Positions 35,057-44,646 of a stretch of DNA of 64,000 nt are shown here, in pieces; the stretch's first letter is position 1; each line of letters opens with the position of its first letter. A program made the position numbers and the translations under genes. This DNA comes from an uncultured Clostridia bacterium (lineage in GTDB: Bacteria > Bacillota > Clostridia > Lachnospirales > CAG-274): positions 62,001 through 126,000 of the forward strand of contig CANQIA010000001.1 of the NCBI GenBank assembly GCA_947624015.1. Direction: 5' to 3'. Under the pieces are notes generated by a model, which had not been told where the DNA came from, did not search any database, and was given only the letters and a program-made list of their open reading frames with translations.

Positions 35057-35869
35057 TTATTTTACAAATCCGATATATGTGCTGAAACCAAGCATATATA
35101 TTGCCATAGCAACAGACAGATCATTAGATTCGATATTTTGTTCTTTTGCAATCTTCATTATATCCTTTATTACCGTATCCTGAGGTATAAGTGAGGATTT
35201 TTCGCTATTAACTATATCTTGTATTACTTTGGGAAGCACAACACACATTTGATAAAAAGCATCATCTTCTCCTGTGACCAAAGAATAAAACTTATCAATA
35301 CTTACTCTGCGTATCAATTTGTGTCCCATTTTAACTTTATCAACAGTTGGCTCCCACTTGATATCTTGTGATTGTTTGGCAATTACTTCAACAAGAAAAC
35401 AGGCACAGTCATCATCTTTTAATAACTGGTTTTGCATTTTAATGAATGTTTTACCCGATGATGAGGAATTCATAGTATTATGTTTATTTTTCATCTCAAC
35501 ATAAACCGTTTTTACAATACTTCCATCGACTAATTTTATTCCGTTTTCATCTCTGTAAATTACATCCCAGCCGCCTTCTTTACCATTCTGAGGGACATGA
35601 CAATTCTTGATATATTTAAATATTCCTTGATGAAAGTAACCAATATCATTGTTATTTGATTTATCCCTTTGTCTGAATATCTCATTGCTTATAATTTCTT
35701 CCCATGTTGAGCCATATACTGTTTTATCAAAAATCAGTTTAATGGGATCAATATGATTTTTATTAAATTTTTTTAAATCATAAGGTTTTAATTTTTCGCC
35801 ATATTTTTTTATTGTATTATGAACATGTGTCCTAAAATTTGCTTCGCTTATAAATTGTAAATTCCACAT
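35057..35869 (-). CDS. Eco47II-like type II restriction endonuclease
   Basis: A 270 aa protein resembling the Eco47II family (GGNCC/GGWCC specificity, recalled from the family): NLQFISEANFRTHVHNTI, KKFNKNHIDPIKLIFD and NNDIGYFHQGIFKYI. A likely PD-(D/E)XK active site is GWDVI ... YVEMKNKH. It begins inside the stop codon of the partner methyltransferase (TAATG). Its AT content is visibly higher than its neighbours', consistent with acquisition as a unit. The exact recognition site is not provable here. Confidence 0.82.
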   Translation of the reverse strand: MWNLQFISEANFRTHVHNTIKKYGEKLKPYDLKKFNKNHIDPIKLIFDKTVYGSTWEEIISNEIFRQRDKSNNNDIGYFHQGIFKYIKNCHVPQNGKEGGWDVIYRDENGIKLVDGSIVKTVYVEMKNKHNTMNSSSSGKTFIKMQNQLLKDDDCACFLVEVIAKQSQDIKWEPTVDKVKMGHKLIRRVSIDKFYSLVTGEDDAFYQMCVVLPKVIQDIVNSEKSSLIPQDTVIKDIMKIAKEQNIESNDLSVAMAIYMLGFSTYIGFVK

Positions 35870-36918
35870 TATAAATAGTCTAACCCTTCTTTAATTTTTA
35901 TTCCTATCTCATATGCCATGTTTACCGGTACCGCATTTCCTACTTGTTTATATTGTTGACCTATGCTTCCGCAAAATTTCCAATCGTCGGGAAAGCTTTG
36001 GCAACGTGCATTTTCCCTTATGGTAAAAGGTCTTGCCTCTAAAGGGTGGCATCGGTCGGTTTGCTTTTGACTTGGCGATGTAAGTACAGCAAGTGAAGGC
36101 TCGTCTAAACTTAATCGCCTCAGTATTCCGGTTCTGCCGCCTTCCATATTCCAACAGCTTTTCATATACTCTTTTGCAATATCCTCAGGTATATCTTTCC
36201 AATATCCTCCGGGAGGAACCAGTTCAAAAATTGCTTTTTTATATTCGGAATAGGGAATTCCCTCACTTTTGGGGCAGTCCAGTAATATATCTCTGAGAAC
36301 CGGCTTATATTTATGTGGTTTCGGAAAACTAAATTTAATTTTATCTGCCAAATCGTTTCTTATTCCGATAGTAATAAGCCGTTCTCTTTTTTGAGCCACA
36401 CCATAATCCCAAGCGTTTAAAACCTTGATCTGTGATTTGGATATTTTATAGCCTGCTTCTTTAAATATATTAAGTATAGTTTTATATGTTTTACCGTTGT
36501 CATGGGTCAGCAATCCTCTGACATTTTCAAATAAAAACATTTTAGGCTGTAATTTTTCTAAAAAAAGTGCATAATGGTAAAATAATGTTCCTCGTGCGTC
36601 TTCAAGCCCCAATCTTTTTCCGGCATAAGAAAAGGATTGACAAGGAGCGCCGCCGGACAATAGATCGAGTTCGCCTTTTTTTATACCGAAATATTTTTCA
36701 AGATCAAGGCAAGATATGTTTTTGATATCATCACAAATAACATTCCAGTATGGACGGTTGCATTTAAGTGTGTTTGCGGCATCCTTATCCAATTCTATTA
36801 AAGACAAAGTGTTAAAGCCTGCTTTTTCTATTCCCAATGCTAAGCCTCCGGCACCTGCAAATAATTCTATTGTTGTAGGTTTGTATTCATTTTCGGTTGC
36901 ATTTTTTACAATTTCCAT
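35869..36918 (-). CDS. DNA (cytosine-5)-methyltransferase of the restriction-modification pair
   Basis: A 349 aa C5-cytosine methyltransferase: motif I ELFAGAGGLALGIE, motif IV GGAPCQSFSYAGKR with the catalytic Cys, motif VI FENVRGL, motif VIII QKRERLITIGIR and motif X QVGNAVPVNMA. The ATG at 36918 has GGGTGA before it; GTG at 36927 is less likely. Coupled to the Eco47II-like nuclease downstream, so it protects the host from the same sites. The pair is inserted between azlC and dnaE. Confidence 0.95.
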   Translation of the reverse strand: MEIVKNATENEYKPTTIELFAGAGGLALGIEKAGFNTLSLIELDKDAANTLKCNRPYWNVICDDIKNISCLDLEKYFGIKKGELDLLSGGAPCQSFSYAGKRLGLEDARGTLFYHYALFLEKLQPKMFLFENVRGLLTHDNGKTYKTILNIFKEAGYKISKSQIKVLNAWDYGVAQKRERLITIGIRNDLADKIKFSFPKPHKYKPVLRDILLDCPKSEGIPYSEYKKAIFELVPPGGYWKDIPEDIAKEYMKSCWNMEGGRTGILRRLSLDEPSLAVLTSPSQKQTDRCHPLEARPFTIRENARCQSFPDDWKFCGSIGQQYKQVGNAVPVNMAYEIGIKIKEGLDYL

Positions 36919-36950
36919 ATTAATCACCCATGGTTATAATAAATATACCT

Positions 36951-39900
36951 TTATTTTACCACAACACACCCGTCTCCCAGCATTTTTTCCAGCTTTTGGA
37001 CAAGCATATCGTCTATTTTAACATAATTGTCCGCTCCCGCATAGAGTCTTTTTTTGGTCGCCTCCACATATATTACCGCTTTGGAGCCGCCTTTGTGGCT
37101 GCGCAGCGCTTCGATAATATCTTGGGTCTTTAAATCAGAGCTTGCAGGCAGCTTTATCCAAAGGGTTTTGTCGGCGTTCTCTATTTTATCATAAGGAGTG
37201 ATGCTTTCGCATATTATTTTTGAAGGCTGATCCTCGGATATGGTGGCTTTTCCCGTAAGGAGTATAATATTGTCTTCTTTAATATATGCCGAATATTTGC
37301 CGTAAACATCGGGGAATACTATTACCTCTATGCTGCCGAACATATCCTCAAGGGTAATAAAAGCCATAAGCTTGTTGTTTTTGGTAAATTTTGTTGTAAC
37401 AGACGATATTATACCTGCTGTTTTAACGGCGTCCTTGTCCTGTATACTGCCTTCCTTATCATCTCCGGGAAAGTCGGCTGTGGTGGCGGAAATATATTTT
37501 TTGATAGTATCCCAGTATTTGTCAAGGGGATTGCCGCTTACATACAGCCCCAGTATTTCCTTTTCCTTGGAGAGCTTATACTTATGGTCAAATTCGTCTA
37601 TATTGGGCAGCTTGTCTTTGGGACCCACGCCTTCGCTGTTTGACGCCATACCGAACAGATCCATTTGCCCTTCTATATTCTTTCTGCGGTTGTTCTTAAA
37701 GCCGTCGTATATTGAGGAGTATACCTGCATATACTGGGCTCTTTTGCCGCCCAGGGAGTCAAATGCTCCCGCCAGTATAAGATTTTCTATGGTCTTGGAA
37801 TTTACATTGCTTCCCATTCTCTCTATAAAGTCGGTAAGACTTGTGAATACACCGTTTTTCTGCCTTTCTGCGGTCATATTTTCTATTATCTGTATACCTA
37901 CGCCCTTTACGGCTGAAAGTCCGTAAAGTATATTGCCTTCGGAGGAGGTGGAAAATCCCGAAAAGCCTTCGTTGATATCGGGAGGCATTATTTTTATGCC
38001 CATCTGACGGCAGTTGACTATATAGCCTGCCAGCTTAGTGGGATTGCCCAATACGCTTGTCATAAGGGCTGCCATAAATTCTACGGGATAATGGGTCTTG
38101 AGCCATGCTGTCTGGAAAGCTACTACGGCATAGGCGGCGGCGTGAGACTTATTAAAGGCGTATTCCGCAAAGCTTATCATTTCGTCAAAGGTCTTATTTG
38201 CTATATTTTCGGGTATGCCGTTTGCAACGCAGCCCGGCACATCGTCTATTCCGTTTATGAAATACTCTCTTTCCTTTGCCATGACATCGGCTTTTTTCTT
38301 GGACATGGCTCGCCTTACCATATCGCTTCGTCCCAGAGAATATCCTGCAAGGCTCTGCACTATCTGCATTACCTGCTCCTGATATACTATACAGCCGTAT
38401 GTTTCCTTAAGTATAGGTTCAAGAGAAGGATGCCTGTATGACACCTGATCGGGATGATTTTTTCCGTATATATACTGGGGTATGAAATCCATCGGTCCGG
38501 GACGGTATAGGGATATGCCTGCTATTACGTCTTCTATACAGCTTGGCTTAAGCTCCTTCATAAAGGAGATCATACCGGGACTCTCCAACTGAAATACTCC
38601 CCGGGTCTTTCCTGCGGCTATAAGCTCGTAGGTAGCCTTGTCGCTGTAATCTATGTTTTCTCCGCTGTATGCTGTGCCGTATTTTCTGTTTATCTCGTCA
38701 AAGGCATTTTGTATGACGGTAAGCGTTCTAAGACCCAAAAAGTCCATTTTGAGCAGTCCCAGCTCCTCGCAGGTGGTCATTACATACTGCGTCGTAACGG
38801 AGTTATCCTTTACGTTAAGGTTAAGGGGTACATAGTCCACAACGGGTCTGTCTGAAATAATAACTCCTGCCGCATGAGTAGAGGTGTGGCGGGGAAGCCC
38901 CTCCAGCTTCATAGACATATCTATGAGCCGCTTTACATCAGGCTCTTCATTATAGGCATCCGCAAGCTCCTTGTTCTTTTTAATTGCCTTTTCTATTGTA
39001 ATATGAAGCTCGTTGGGTACCATTTTTGCTATCCTGTCGCCCTCGGCATAGGACATATCCAATGCTCTTGCCACATCTCTTATGGCGTTTCGGGCAGCCA
39101 TAGTACCGAATGTTATTATTTGAGCGACCTGATCTGCGCCGTATTTTCTTATTACATAATCTATTACCTCCTGCCGTCTTTCATAGCAGAAGTCTATATC
39201 TATATCGGGCATGGTAACTCTTTCGGGGTTTAAAAAACGCTCGAAAATAAGACCGTAAGCAATAGGGTCTATGTCCGTTATTCTCAAGCTGTAAGCGACT
39301 ATGGAGCCTGCTGCGGAGCCACGTCCCGGACCTACGGGGATGCCGTTGTCCTTGGCGTATTTTATAAAGTCCCATACTATAAGGAAATAGTCTACAAAGC
39401 CCATGGAGTTTATTACTCCAAGCTCATAGTCCATCCTTGCCTTAAGCTCCTCGGTCACGTTGTCATATCTGAGGGCTATGCCCTCCTCGCATATTTTTCT
39501 CAGGTATTCATAGGCGGTATAGCCTGAGGGTACGTCAAACTTAGGCAGCTTATAGTCGTGAAAGCTGAAATCCACATTACACTGCCGAGCTATTTTGTTG
39601 GTATTTTCACATGCCTGTGCAGCGTAGGGGAAAAGGGAATACATTTCCTCGGCAGATTTCAGATAGAACTGACCGCCTTCATATTTCATTCTGTTAGGCG
39701 TATTTACCGTAACTCCCGTTTGTATACACAGCAGTATGTCGTGAGCCTCGGCGTCTTCAGCCAAGATATAGTGAGAGTCGTTGGTAGCCACAAGAGGTAT
39801 GCCTGTTTCGGCGTTCATCCTTATAAGAGCCTGATTTACTTCTCTTTGTTCGGGTATACCGTGATCCTGCAATTCAAGATAAAAATTGCCCTCGCCGAAA

Positions 39901-40397
39901 AGCTTACAGTACATAAGAGCCATTTCCTTTGCCTGAGCGTAGCCCTTTCTCAGAACCGTTTTTGCAACAGGTCCCGCAAGACAGGCGCTCAGAGCAATTA
40001 TACCCTCGTGATATTTTTCCAAAAGCTCCATATCCACTCTGGGCTTTTTGTAAAAGCCTTCCGTAAAGCCGTAGGACACTATTTTGGCAAGGTTGGAATA
40101 GCCCTTGTTATCCTTTGCCAAAAGCACAAGATGATAGTAGAAATTCTCCTCGGAGGCATCCTTGTCAAAGCGTGATGTGTTGGCAACGTATACTTCGCAG
40201 CCTATTATGGGCTTTATGCCTGCCGCTTTTGCCGCCTTATAGAAATCTATACAGCCGTACATGGCGCCGTGATCCGTTATAGCAAGGGAATCCATGCCCA
40301 GCTCCTTTGCACGCAAAACAAGCTCGCCTATTTTAGCTGAGCCGTCAAGTAAGCTGTATTCTGTATGAACGTGTAAATGTGTAAATTGCTTTGCCAT
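36951..40397 (-). CDS. dnaE: DNA polymerase III alpha subunit DnaE
   Basis: Replicative/lagging-strand polymerase of the DnaE1 type. The 1148 aa protein has the N-terminal PHP domain (HLHVHTEYSLLDG), the polymerase core with PGRGSAAGS and the catalytic PDIDIDF, the helix-hairpin-helix region and a C-terminal OB fold (TAGIISSVTTKF). No exonuclease domain, unlike PolC. It ends 33 nt before the methyltransferase start. Confidence 0.97.
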   Translation of the reverse strand: MAKQFTHLHVHTEYSLLDGSAKIGELVLRAKELGMDSLAITDHGAMYGCIDFYKAAKAAGIKPIIGCEVYVANTSRFDKDASEENFYYHLVLLAKDNKGYSNLAKIVSYGFTEGFYKKPRVDMELLEKYHEGIIALSACLAGPVAKTVLRKGYAQAKEMALMYCKLFGEGNFYLELQDHGIPEQREVNQALIRMNAETGIPLVATNDSHYILAEDAEAHDILLCIQTGVTVNTPNRMKYEGGQFYLKSAEEMYSLFPYAAQACENTNKIARQCNVDFSFHDYKLPKFDVPSGYTAYEYLRKICEEGIALRYDNVTEELKARMDYELGVINSMGFVDYFLIVWDFIKYAKDNGIPVGPGRGSAAGSIVAYSLRITDIDPIAYGLIFERFLNPERVTMPDIDIDFCYERRQEVIDYVIRKYGADQVAQIITFGTMAARNAIRDVARALDMSYAEGDRIAKMVPNELHITIEKAIKKNKELADAYNEEPDVKRLIDMSMKLEGLPRHTSTHAAGVIISDRPVVDYVPLNLNVKDNSVTTQYVMTTCEELGLLKMDFLGLRTLTVIQNAFDEINRKYGTAYSGENIDYSDKATYELIAAGKTRGVFQLESPGMISFMKELKPSCIEDVIAGISLYRPGPMDFIPQYIYGKNHPDQVSYRHPSLEPILKETYGCIVYQEQVMQIVQSLAGYSLGRSDMVRRAMSKKKADVMAKEREYFINGIDDVPGCVANGIPENIANKTFDEMISFAEYAFNKSHAAAYAVVAFQTAWLKTHYPVEFMAALMTSVLGNPTKLAGYIVNCRQMGIKIMPPDINEGFSGFSTSSEGNILYGLSAVKGVGIQIIENMTAERQKNGVFTSLTDFIERMGSNVNSKTIENLILAGAFDSLGGKRAQYMQVYSSIYDGFKNNRRKNIEGQMDLFGMASNSEGVGPKDKLPNIDEFDHKYKLSKEKEILGLYVSGNPLDKYWDTIKKYISATTADFPGDDKEGSIQDKDAVKTAGIISSVTTKFTKNNKLMAFITLEDMFGSIEVIVFPDVYGKYSAYIKEDNIILLTGKATISEDQPSKIICESITPYDKIENADKTLWIKLPASSDLKTQDIIEALRSHKGGSKAVIYVEATKKRLYAGADNYVKIDDMLVQKLEKMLGDGCVVVK

Positions 40398-40522
40398 GGC
40401 ATTCTCTCCAAAAAAATCTTATATATAAATAATTATATCACACTTTTTTACGTTTTTATATACTTATTTGATAAAATATGTTATACTTATCTATATAACA
40501 ATACATTTCGAGGTGAACGAAA

Positions 40523-41572
40523 ATGGGATCATGGAGAGATAAGATAAGGAAAACGGAGCCTTATATACCCGGCGAGCAGCCTAAGGGCAGCAATATAATA
40601 AAGCTTAATACCAACGAGAATCCATATCCGCCTTCTCCCAAGGTAAAAGAGGCGATAGAAAGCTATGATGCGAATAATTTAAGGTTATACCCCGACTTTG
40701 TATGCAGCAGTCTGAAATCGGCGATAGCACATACATACGGCGTAAATGAAAATGAAATATTTTTAGGCAACGGCTCTGACGAGGTGCTTGCCTTTTGCTT
40801 TATGACCTTTTTTGATTCGGACAAAAAAGTGCTTTTTCCCGATATTACATATTCCTTTTATGACGTATGGTGCCGCCTGTATGACATACCCTATGAAAGG
40901 GTACCCCTTGATGACGGTTTCAATATAGTCCCGGAGGATTATTTCAAAGAAAACGGCGGCGTTGTAATAGCCAATCCCAACGCTCCAACAGGCATATACA
41001 TGGAGCTTGAAGCTCTGGAGGAGATAATAAAGCGAAACGGCGACAGCATAGTCATAATAGACGAAGCGTATATAGATTTTGGCGGAATATCTGCCGCCGA
41101 GCTTATACATAAATATGACAATCTGGCAGTGGTACAGACTTTTTCAAAGTCAGGCGCCCTGGCAGGCATAAGGGTAGGCTATGCTATGGCAAACCCTGAG
41201 CTTATAGGCGCTATGGAGGCAGTAAAGAACAGCTTTAACAGTTATACTCTGGACTCCCTTTCTCAGACGATCGCAGAGGCGGCTGCAAGGGACAGAGAAT
41301 ACATAAAAGACTGCTGCGGCAAAATAATAAAAACAAGAGAGTGGACTGTGGCAGAGCTTAAAAGGCTTGGCTTTGACACTCTCCCCAGTTTGTCCAACTT
41401 TATATTTACCACCAATAAAAATATAGAAGCAAGGGATCTTTTCAAATATCTGAGAGAACAAAATATAATAGTAAGATATTTCGACAAGCCCAGAACAGAA
41501 AAATATCTTAGGATAACAATAGGAACACAGAAACAGATGGAGGCATTGATAGAAGCAATAAGGAGGTACTGA
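40523..41572 (+). CDS. hisC: Histidinol-phosphate aminotransferase
   Basis: PLP enzyme of histidine synthesis, 349 aa. Visible are KLNTNENPYPPSP, NPNAPTG, DEAYIDF and the PLP lysine in TFSKSGALAGIRVGY, all in the HisC arrangement. GAGGTG precedes the ATG. No other his gene is nearby, and it is followed 1 nt later by a secreted transglutaminase-dockerin gene, so it may be a stand-alone aromatic or histidinol-phosphate aminotransferase. Confidence 0.92.
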   Translation: MGSWRDKIRKTEPYIPGEQPKGSNIIKLNTNENPYPPSPKVKEAIESYDANNLRLYPDFVCSSLKSAIAHTYGVNENEIFLGNGSDEVLAFCFMTFFDSDKKVLFPDITYSFYDVWCRLYDIPYERVPLDDGFNIVPEDYFKENGGVVIANPNAPTGIYMELEALEEIIKRNGDSIVIIDEAYIDFGGISAAELIHKYDNLAVVQTFSKSGALAGIRVGYAMANPELIGAMEAVKNSFNSYTLDSLSQTIAEAAARDREYIKDCCGKIIKTREWTVAELKRLGFDTLPSLSNFIFTTNKNIEARDLFKYLREQNIIVRYFDKPRTEKYLRITIGTQKQMEALIEAIRRY

Positions 41573-41573
41573 T

Positions 41574-42971
41574 TTGAAAAAGACGATAATAATTGCACTT
41601 ATATTGACAGCCCTTTGTTCGGCAAGCGTATATGCCAATAAGCTGGAAAAGCCCAACAAGGTCTACACACAAGAGGAGATCCGTGAAAAAATAAAGAACA
41701 GCGAGGAAATAGCGTATATAGATCTTTTCTCTTCGGAAAAAGAGGATACGCCTATGGCTATGGCTCTTGAGAGCGTAACCTCGGCGTCCTATTACGACCA
41801 GCTTACGCCCTATGAACAGGAGCTTTACAAATTCTATGAAGAAAATGCGAAAAACTTTAGAAACGGCACGGGTATCAAAACTCCCGCATCGGGTACGTCT
41901 TCCCAGGACTCATATTACAGAAAGACCCTTGAGATCCCCATTACATTAGGCAGCGGAGAAAAGCTTACGGAAGAAAACTGGCTGTCCAAGATGGAGGAGG
42001 CTATGGGAGTAAATGTCAGTACTCTGCTGCAAAGATCCGCTTATGCCTATTTTTGGATGGATCATCCCGAGGTCTTCTGGGTGGATCTTAATAATACAAG
42101 CTTTGCTTACGGACATCTTATTAGTGGCAACAGCGTAATATTTGTTACGGAGTTAAAACCGAGACAGGAGTATAAATACTTTTTCCCTTCATGCTACGAT
42201 TCTCCCGCAGATGTGGAGAAGGACGACGCATTGATGGAAAGCAAGGTAAATGAAATATTGGAAGGTATGCCCCGTGATGCTTCGGATTTTTGCAAGGTAA
42301 AGTATATTACCGAATGGCTGTGCCTTCACAACAAAAGCTACAATTATGCCGCAGCCGAAACAAAAGACGGCTTACCGGCTTATCATACAGACCCCACACT
42401 GCGTTATGCCTTTATAGCTCCTTCGGCTCTTTTGTACGGCGACGGAGATGATACCAAAAAATATCCGGTATGCGAGGGATACAGCGAGGCGTTTAAGATA
42501 CTCTGCAACAGAGCGGGAGTAGATTCCATGTGTATAACAAGCGCCGGTCATAAATGGAATGGCGTTAAGATAAAGGATAAATTTTACTTCAGCGATCCCA
42601 CATGGTGCGATACGGGAGACAACAGGGGTATTAAAATGTATTCCTGGATGCTCGTAGGTACAGAAAAGGCAAAGGTCATGGATTCGGGCAAGGATCACGA
42701 TATAGCATATCAGGTAGATCTAAAGGCTCCCGACATTTCAAATACAATGTATATAGAGGATATGGGCTTTCCCGTATGCTCTGCGGGAAACAAGCTCTAT
42801 AATTATCTGGATGTTGATCAAAACGGCAGTATGAATGTTGATGATATAAGCGGGCTTTTGAAACAGGCGGCGGATATTGATGAAAAGACGGCAACGGATC
42901 TGGATAATAACGGTGTGATAGATATTTTGGACAGCATAAAGCTGTTAAGACTTTTCTTTACACAGGGATAA
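41574..42971 (+). CDS. Secreted transglutaminase-like protein with C-terminal dockerin-like repeats
   Basis: A 465 aa exported protein. The start is TTG at 41574, directly after the hisC stop, with AAGGAGG 6-7 nt upstream. The signal peptide ends near VYA. The transglutaminase-like core has Cys in VCEGYSEAF, His in AGHKWNG and Asp in FSDPTWCD. Residues about 410-462 hold two calcium-binding dockerin/EF-like repeats (DVDQNGSMNVDD and DLDNNGVIDILD). Dockerins bind cohesins in cellulosome-like assemblies, though no cohesin is in this window. Confidence 0.87.
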   Translation: MKKTIIIALILTALCSASVYANKLEKPNKVYTQEEIREKIKNSEEIAYIDLFSSEKEDTPMAMALESVTSASYYDQLTPYEQELYKFYEENAKNFRNGTGIKTPASGTSSQDSYYRKTLEIPITLGSGEKLTEENWLSKMEEAMGVNVSTLLQRSAYAYFWMDHPEVFWVDLNNTSFAYGHLISGNSVIFVTELKPRQEYKYFFPSCYDSPADVEKDDALMESKVNEILEGMPRDASDFCKVKYITEWLCLHNKSYNYAAAETKDGLPAYHTDPTLRYAFIAPSALLYGDGDDTKKYPVCEGYSEAFKILCNRAGVDSMCITSAGHKWNGVKIKDKFYFSDPTWCDTGDNRGIKMYSWMLVGTEKAKVMDSGKDHDIAYQVDLKAPDISNTMYIEDMGFPVCSAGNKLYNYLDVDQNGSMNVDDISGLLKQAADIDEKTATDLDNNGVIDILDSIKLLRLFFTQG

Positions 42972-43211
42972 AATTGTTGTAATTTTTTGAAATACAGAGC
43001 AGTTTTTTGTACAAATTTGATTTTAGCGCAAAAACCGTGTCCAATTTACACAAAAAAAATATTAAAACAAGCTTATGTTTGTGAACACTTATCACTTGTA
43101 TTCTGCTATAATTACAACTGTGAAAACCCCTAATATTTTCACATTACAGTTTATACATCCCTCAAAATGTAATTTAAACTGTAAACCCCATAAAAATACC
43201 TTCTCTTTAGG
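42972..43211. other. Non-coding gap with inverted repeats
   Basis: No gene seen in this 240 bp AT-rich stretch. Two inverted repeats stand out: GTGAAAA/TTTTCAC near 43120-43142 and ACAGTTTA/TAAACTGT near 43145-43182. I see no clear promoter or known RNA motif. Confidence 0.5.
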
Positions 43212-43241
43212 AAAAAGCAGCCGATCGCAGGCTGCTTTTTT
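43212..43241 (-). terminator. Bidirectional terminator between the dockerin protein and the Gld-like operon
   Basis: GCAGCC/GGCTGC stem flanked by A5 on one side and T6 on the other, so it can terminate transcripts from both directions. Confidence 0.85.
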
Positions 43242-43245
43242 CTGT

Positions 43246-44646
43246 TTATTTACATAATTTTTCGGCTTCGTTCAGTACCTTTGCCACCGTTTGCTTATTT
43301 ACAAGCATAGATGTGTTGTCGCCTTTTTTAACAACGTAAAAATCGCTGTTGTAGTTATAGTATTCGGCAGTATCTTTGCTTTTGTCCGCCAGCTCAAATG
43401 TTATTACAAGCTCAGGGTCTCCTTGTATATTTGCGTTTACGTCTATATCGTCAAAGCCTATGCCTATAAGCTGTTCGTAGAAATTCGTAAATGCCTCTCT
43501 GTCTATTGCCTTGCCGTTTATATAGGCGTTTCGCTTATCTCTCAACACTCCGTCTTCTTGCACGAACTTGTTGTCGCCTTCCTCTTTAAGCTCTATTTTG
43601 TAGCCTCCGAAGTCAATGGAATTTACCTTGGAGCGCTGATAAAGACTTATGAATTTTTCGGAAAAGTCGGCAATGGAAGCATTTATAAAGGGTTCTATGC
43701 TTCTGTAATCCATTGTGAATACTTCGGGTCTGTCGTTTATGAGTACATACATATATTCCGTATCGTTTACGGAAGGCGCTTTGCTTCCTGCCTTAAACGT
43801 AACGGTATTTTCGGTATCCCTTATCTTTACCTGTACCTGAGGATCGTCAAGACCGTATTTTGAAAGATCCGAAGGCGCCGGGTCAACAAGATCCGTCACA
43901 TTAAGATTGTTTAAGTTCTTAAGCACTGAGTTGTGGAGATTATAGGGATAAACAAGCATATTTGAAACGGGCTTTTCCATTACGAGGGTGGCAAGACCGT
44001 TTGCCTCGGCATAATCTCTTGCCAAGGGGTTGTCGGGATCATAGTGTACATATACGTCATCCTTGCCCTTGGCTTTTATTTCAAGCTCTTGTATTGTATC
44101 TCTGTCTATCTTGGTAACGGACTTGTCTATAAAATCGTTAAGTCCGTAGTTAAGACTGTTGCAAAGAGTTGCTTCCACCATATACACGGCAGGAGATCTG
44201 TCCGTCATTACATAGTAATACTTGCCGTCGGGAGTAAGAGCGCCAAGAGATATTTTTATATCCTTGCATTCTCCTATGGCGGAGGGCTTGTCAAATCCGT
44301 ACTTTGCCGTGTTCTCAGGCTTTTCTTCTACCGTGCGGTCTGCATACAGCGCCGAGAGAACGCCTGCCATACGGTCTACGGCAGATCTGTCAAGGGCATT
44401 TTCATGACCCTCGGCTTTCCACTGATCTCCCTTTTTCTTAAATGTAAAGGTGCCGTTGGCATTTGTTATTGTAAACGTATCCACATCCTTTACATCGGCA
44501 ATTTTGTTGCCGAGAGCCTCCGTATCTGTATCGTCTTTTGTATCAATGTTGCCGTTGTCGGCTTTGCCGCCTGTGAGAGCATATACTCCCAGAAGCAGGG
44601 CAAGCAGTATTACAGCCGACAAAAGCAGTATAAGCTTTCTTTTCAT
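43246..44646 (-). CDS. DUF4340 domain protein of the Gld-like ABC cluster
   Basis: A 466 aa protein with one N-terminal membrane helix (residues 5-24) and a large external domain of repeated DUF4340-type blocks (TFTFKKKGDQWKAEG, VTFKAGSKAP, YMYVLINDRPEVFTMDY). Family function is unknown; such proteins regularly follow GldG-like genes. The ATG at 44646 lies in the stop codon of the upstream gene (TAATG), with AAGGAG in front; 23 open codons further upstream overlap that gene. Confidence 0.85.
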   Translation of the reverse strand: MKRKLILLLSAVILLALLLGVYALTGGKADNGNIDTKDDTDTEALGNKIADVKDVDTFTITNANGTFTFKKKGDQWKAEGHENALDRSAVDRMAGVLSALYADRTVEEKPENTAKYGFDKPSAIGECKDIKISLGALTPDGKYYYVMTDRSPAVYMVEATLCNSLNYGLNDFIDKSVTKIDRDTIQELEIKAKGKDDVYVHYDPDNPLARDYAEANGLATLVMEKPVSNMLVYPYNLHNSVLKNLNNLNVTDLVDPAPSDLSKYGLDDPQVQVKIRDTENTVTFKAGSKAPSVNDTEYMYVLINDRPEVFTMDYRSIEPFINASIADFSEKFISLYQRSKVNSIDFGGYKIELKEEGDNKFVQEDGVLRDKRNAYINGKAIDREAFTNFYEQLIGIGFDDIDVNANIQGDPELVITFELADKSKDTAEYYNYNSDFYVVKKGDNTSMLVNKQTVAKVLNEAEKLCK

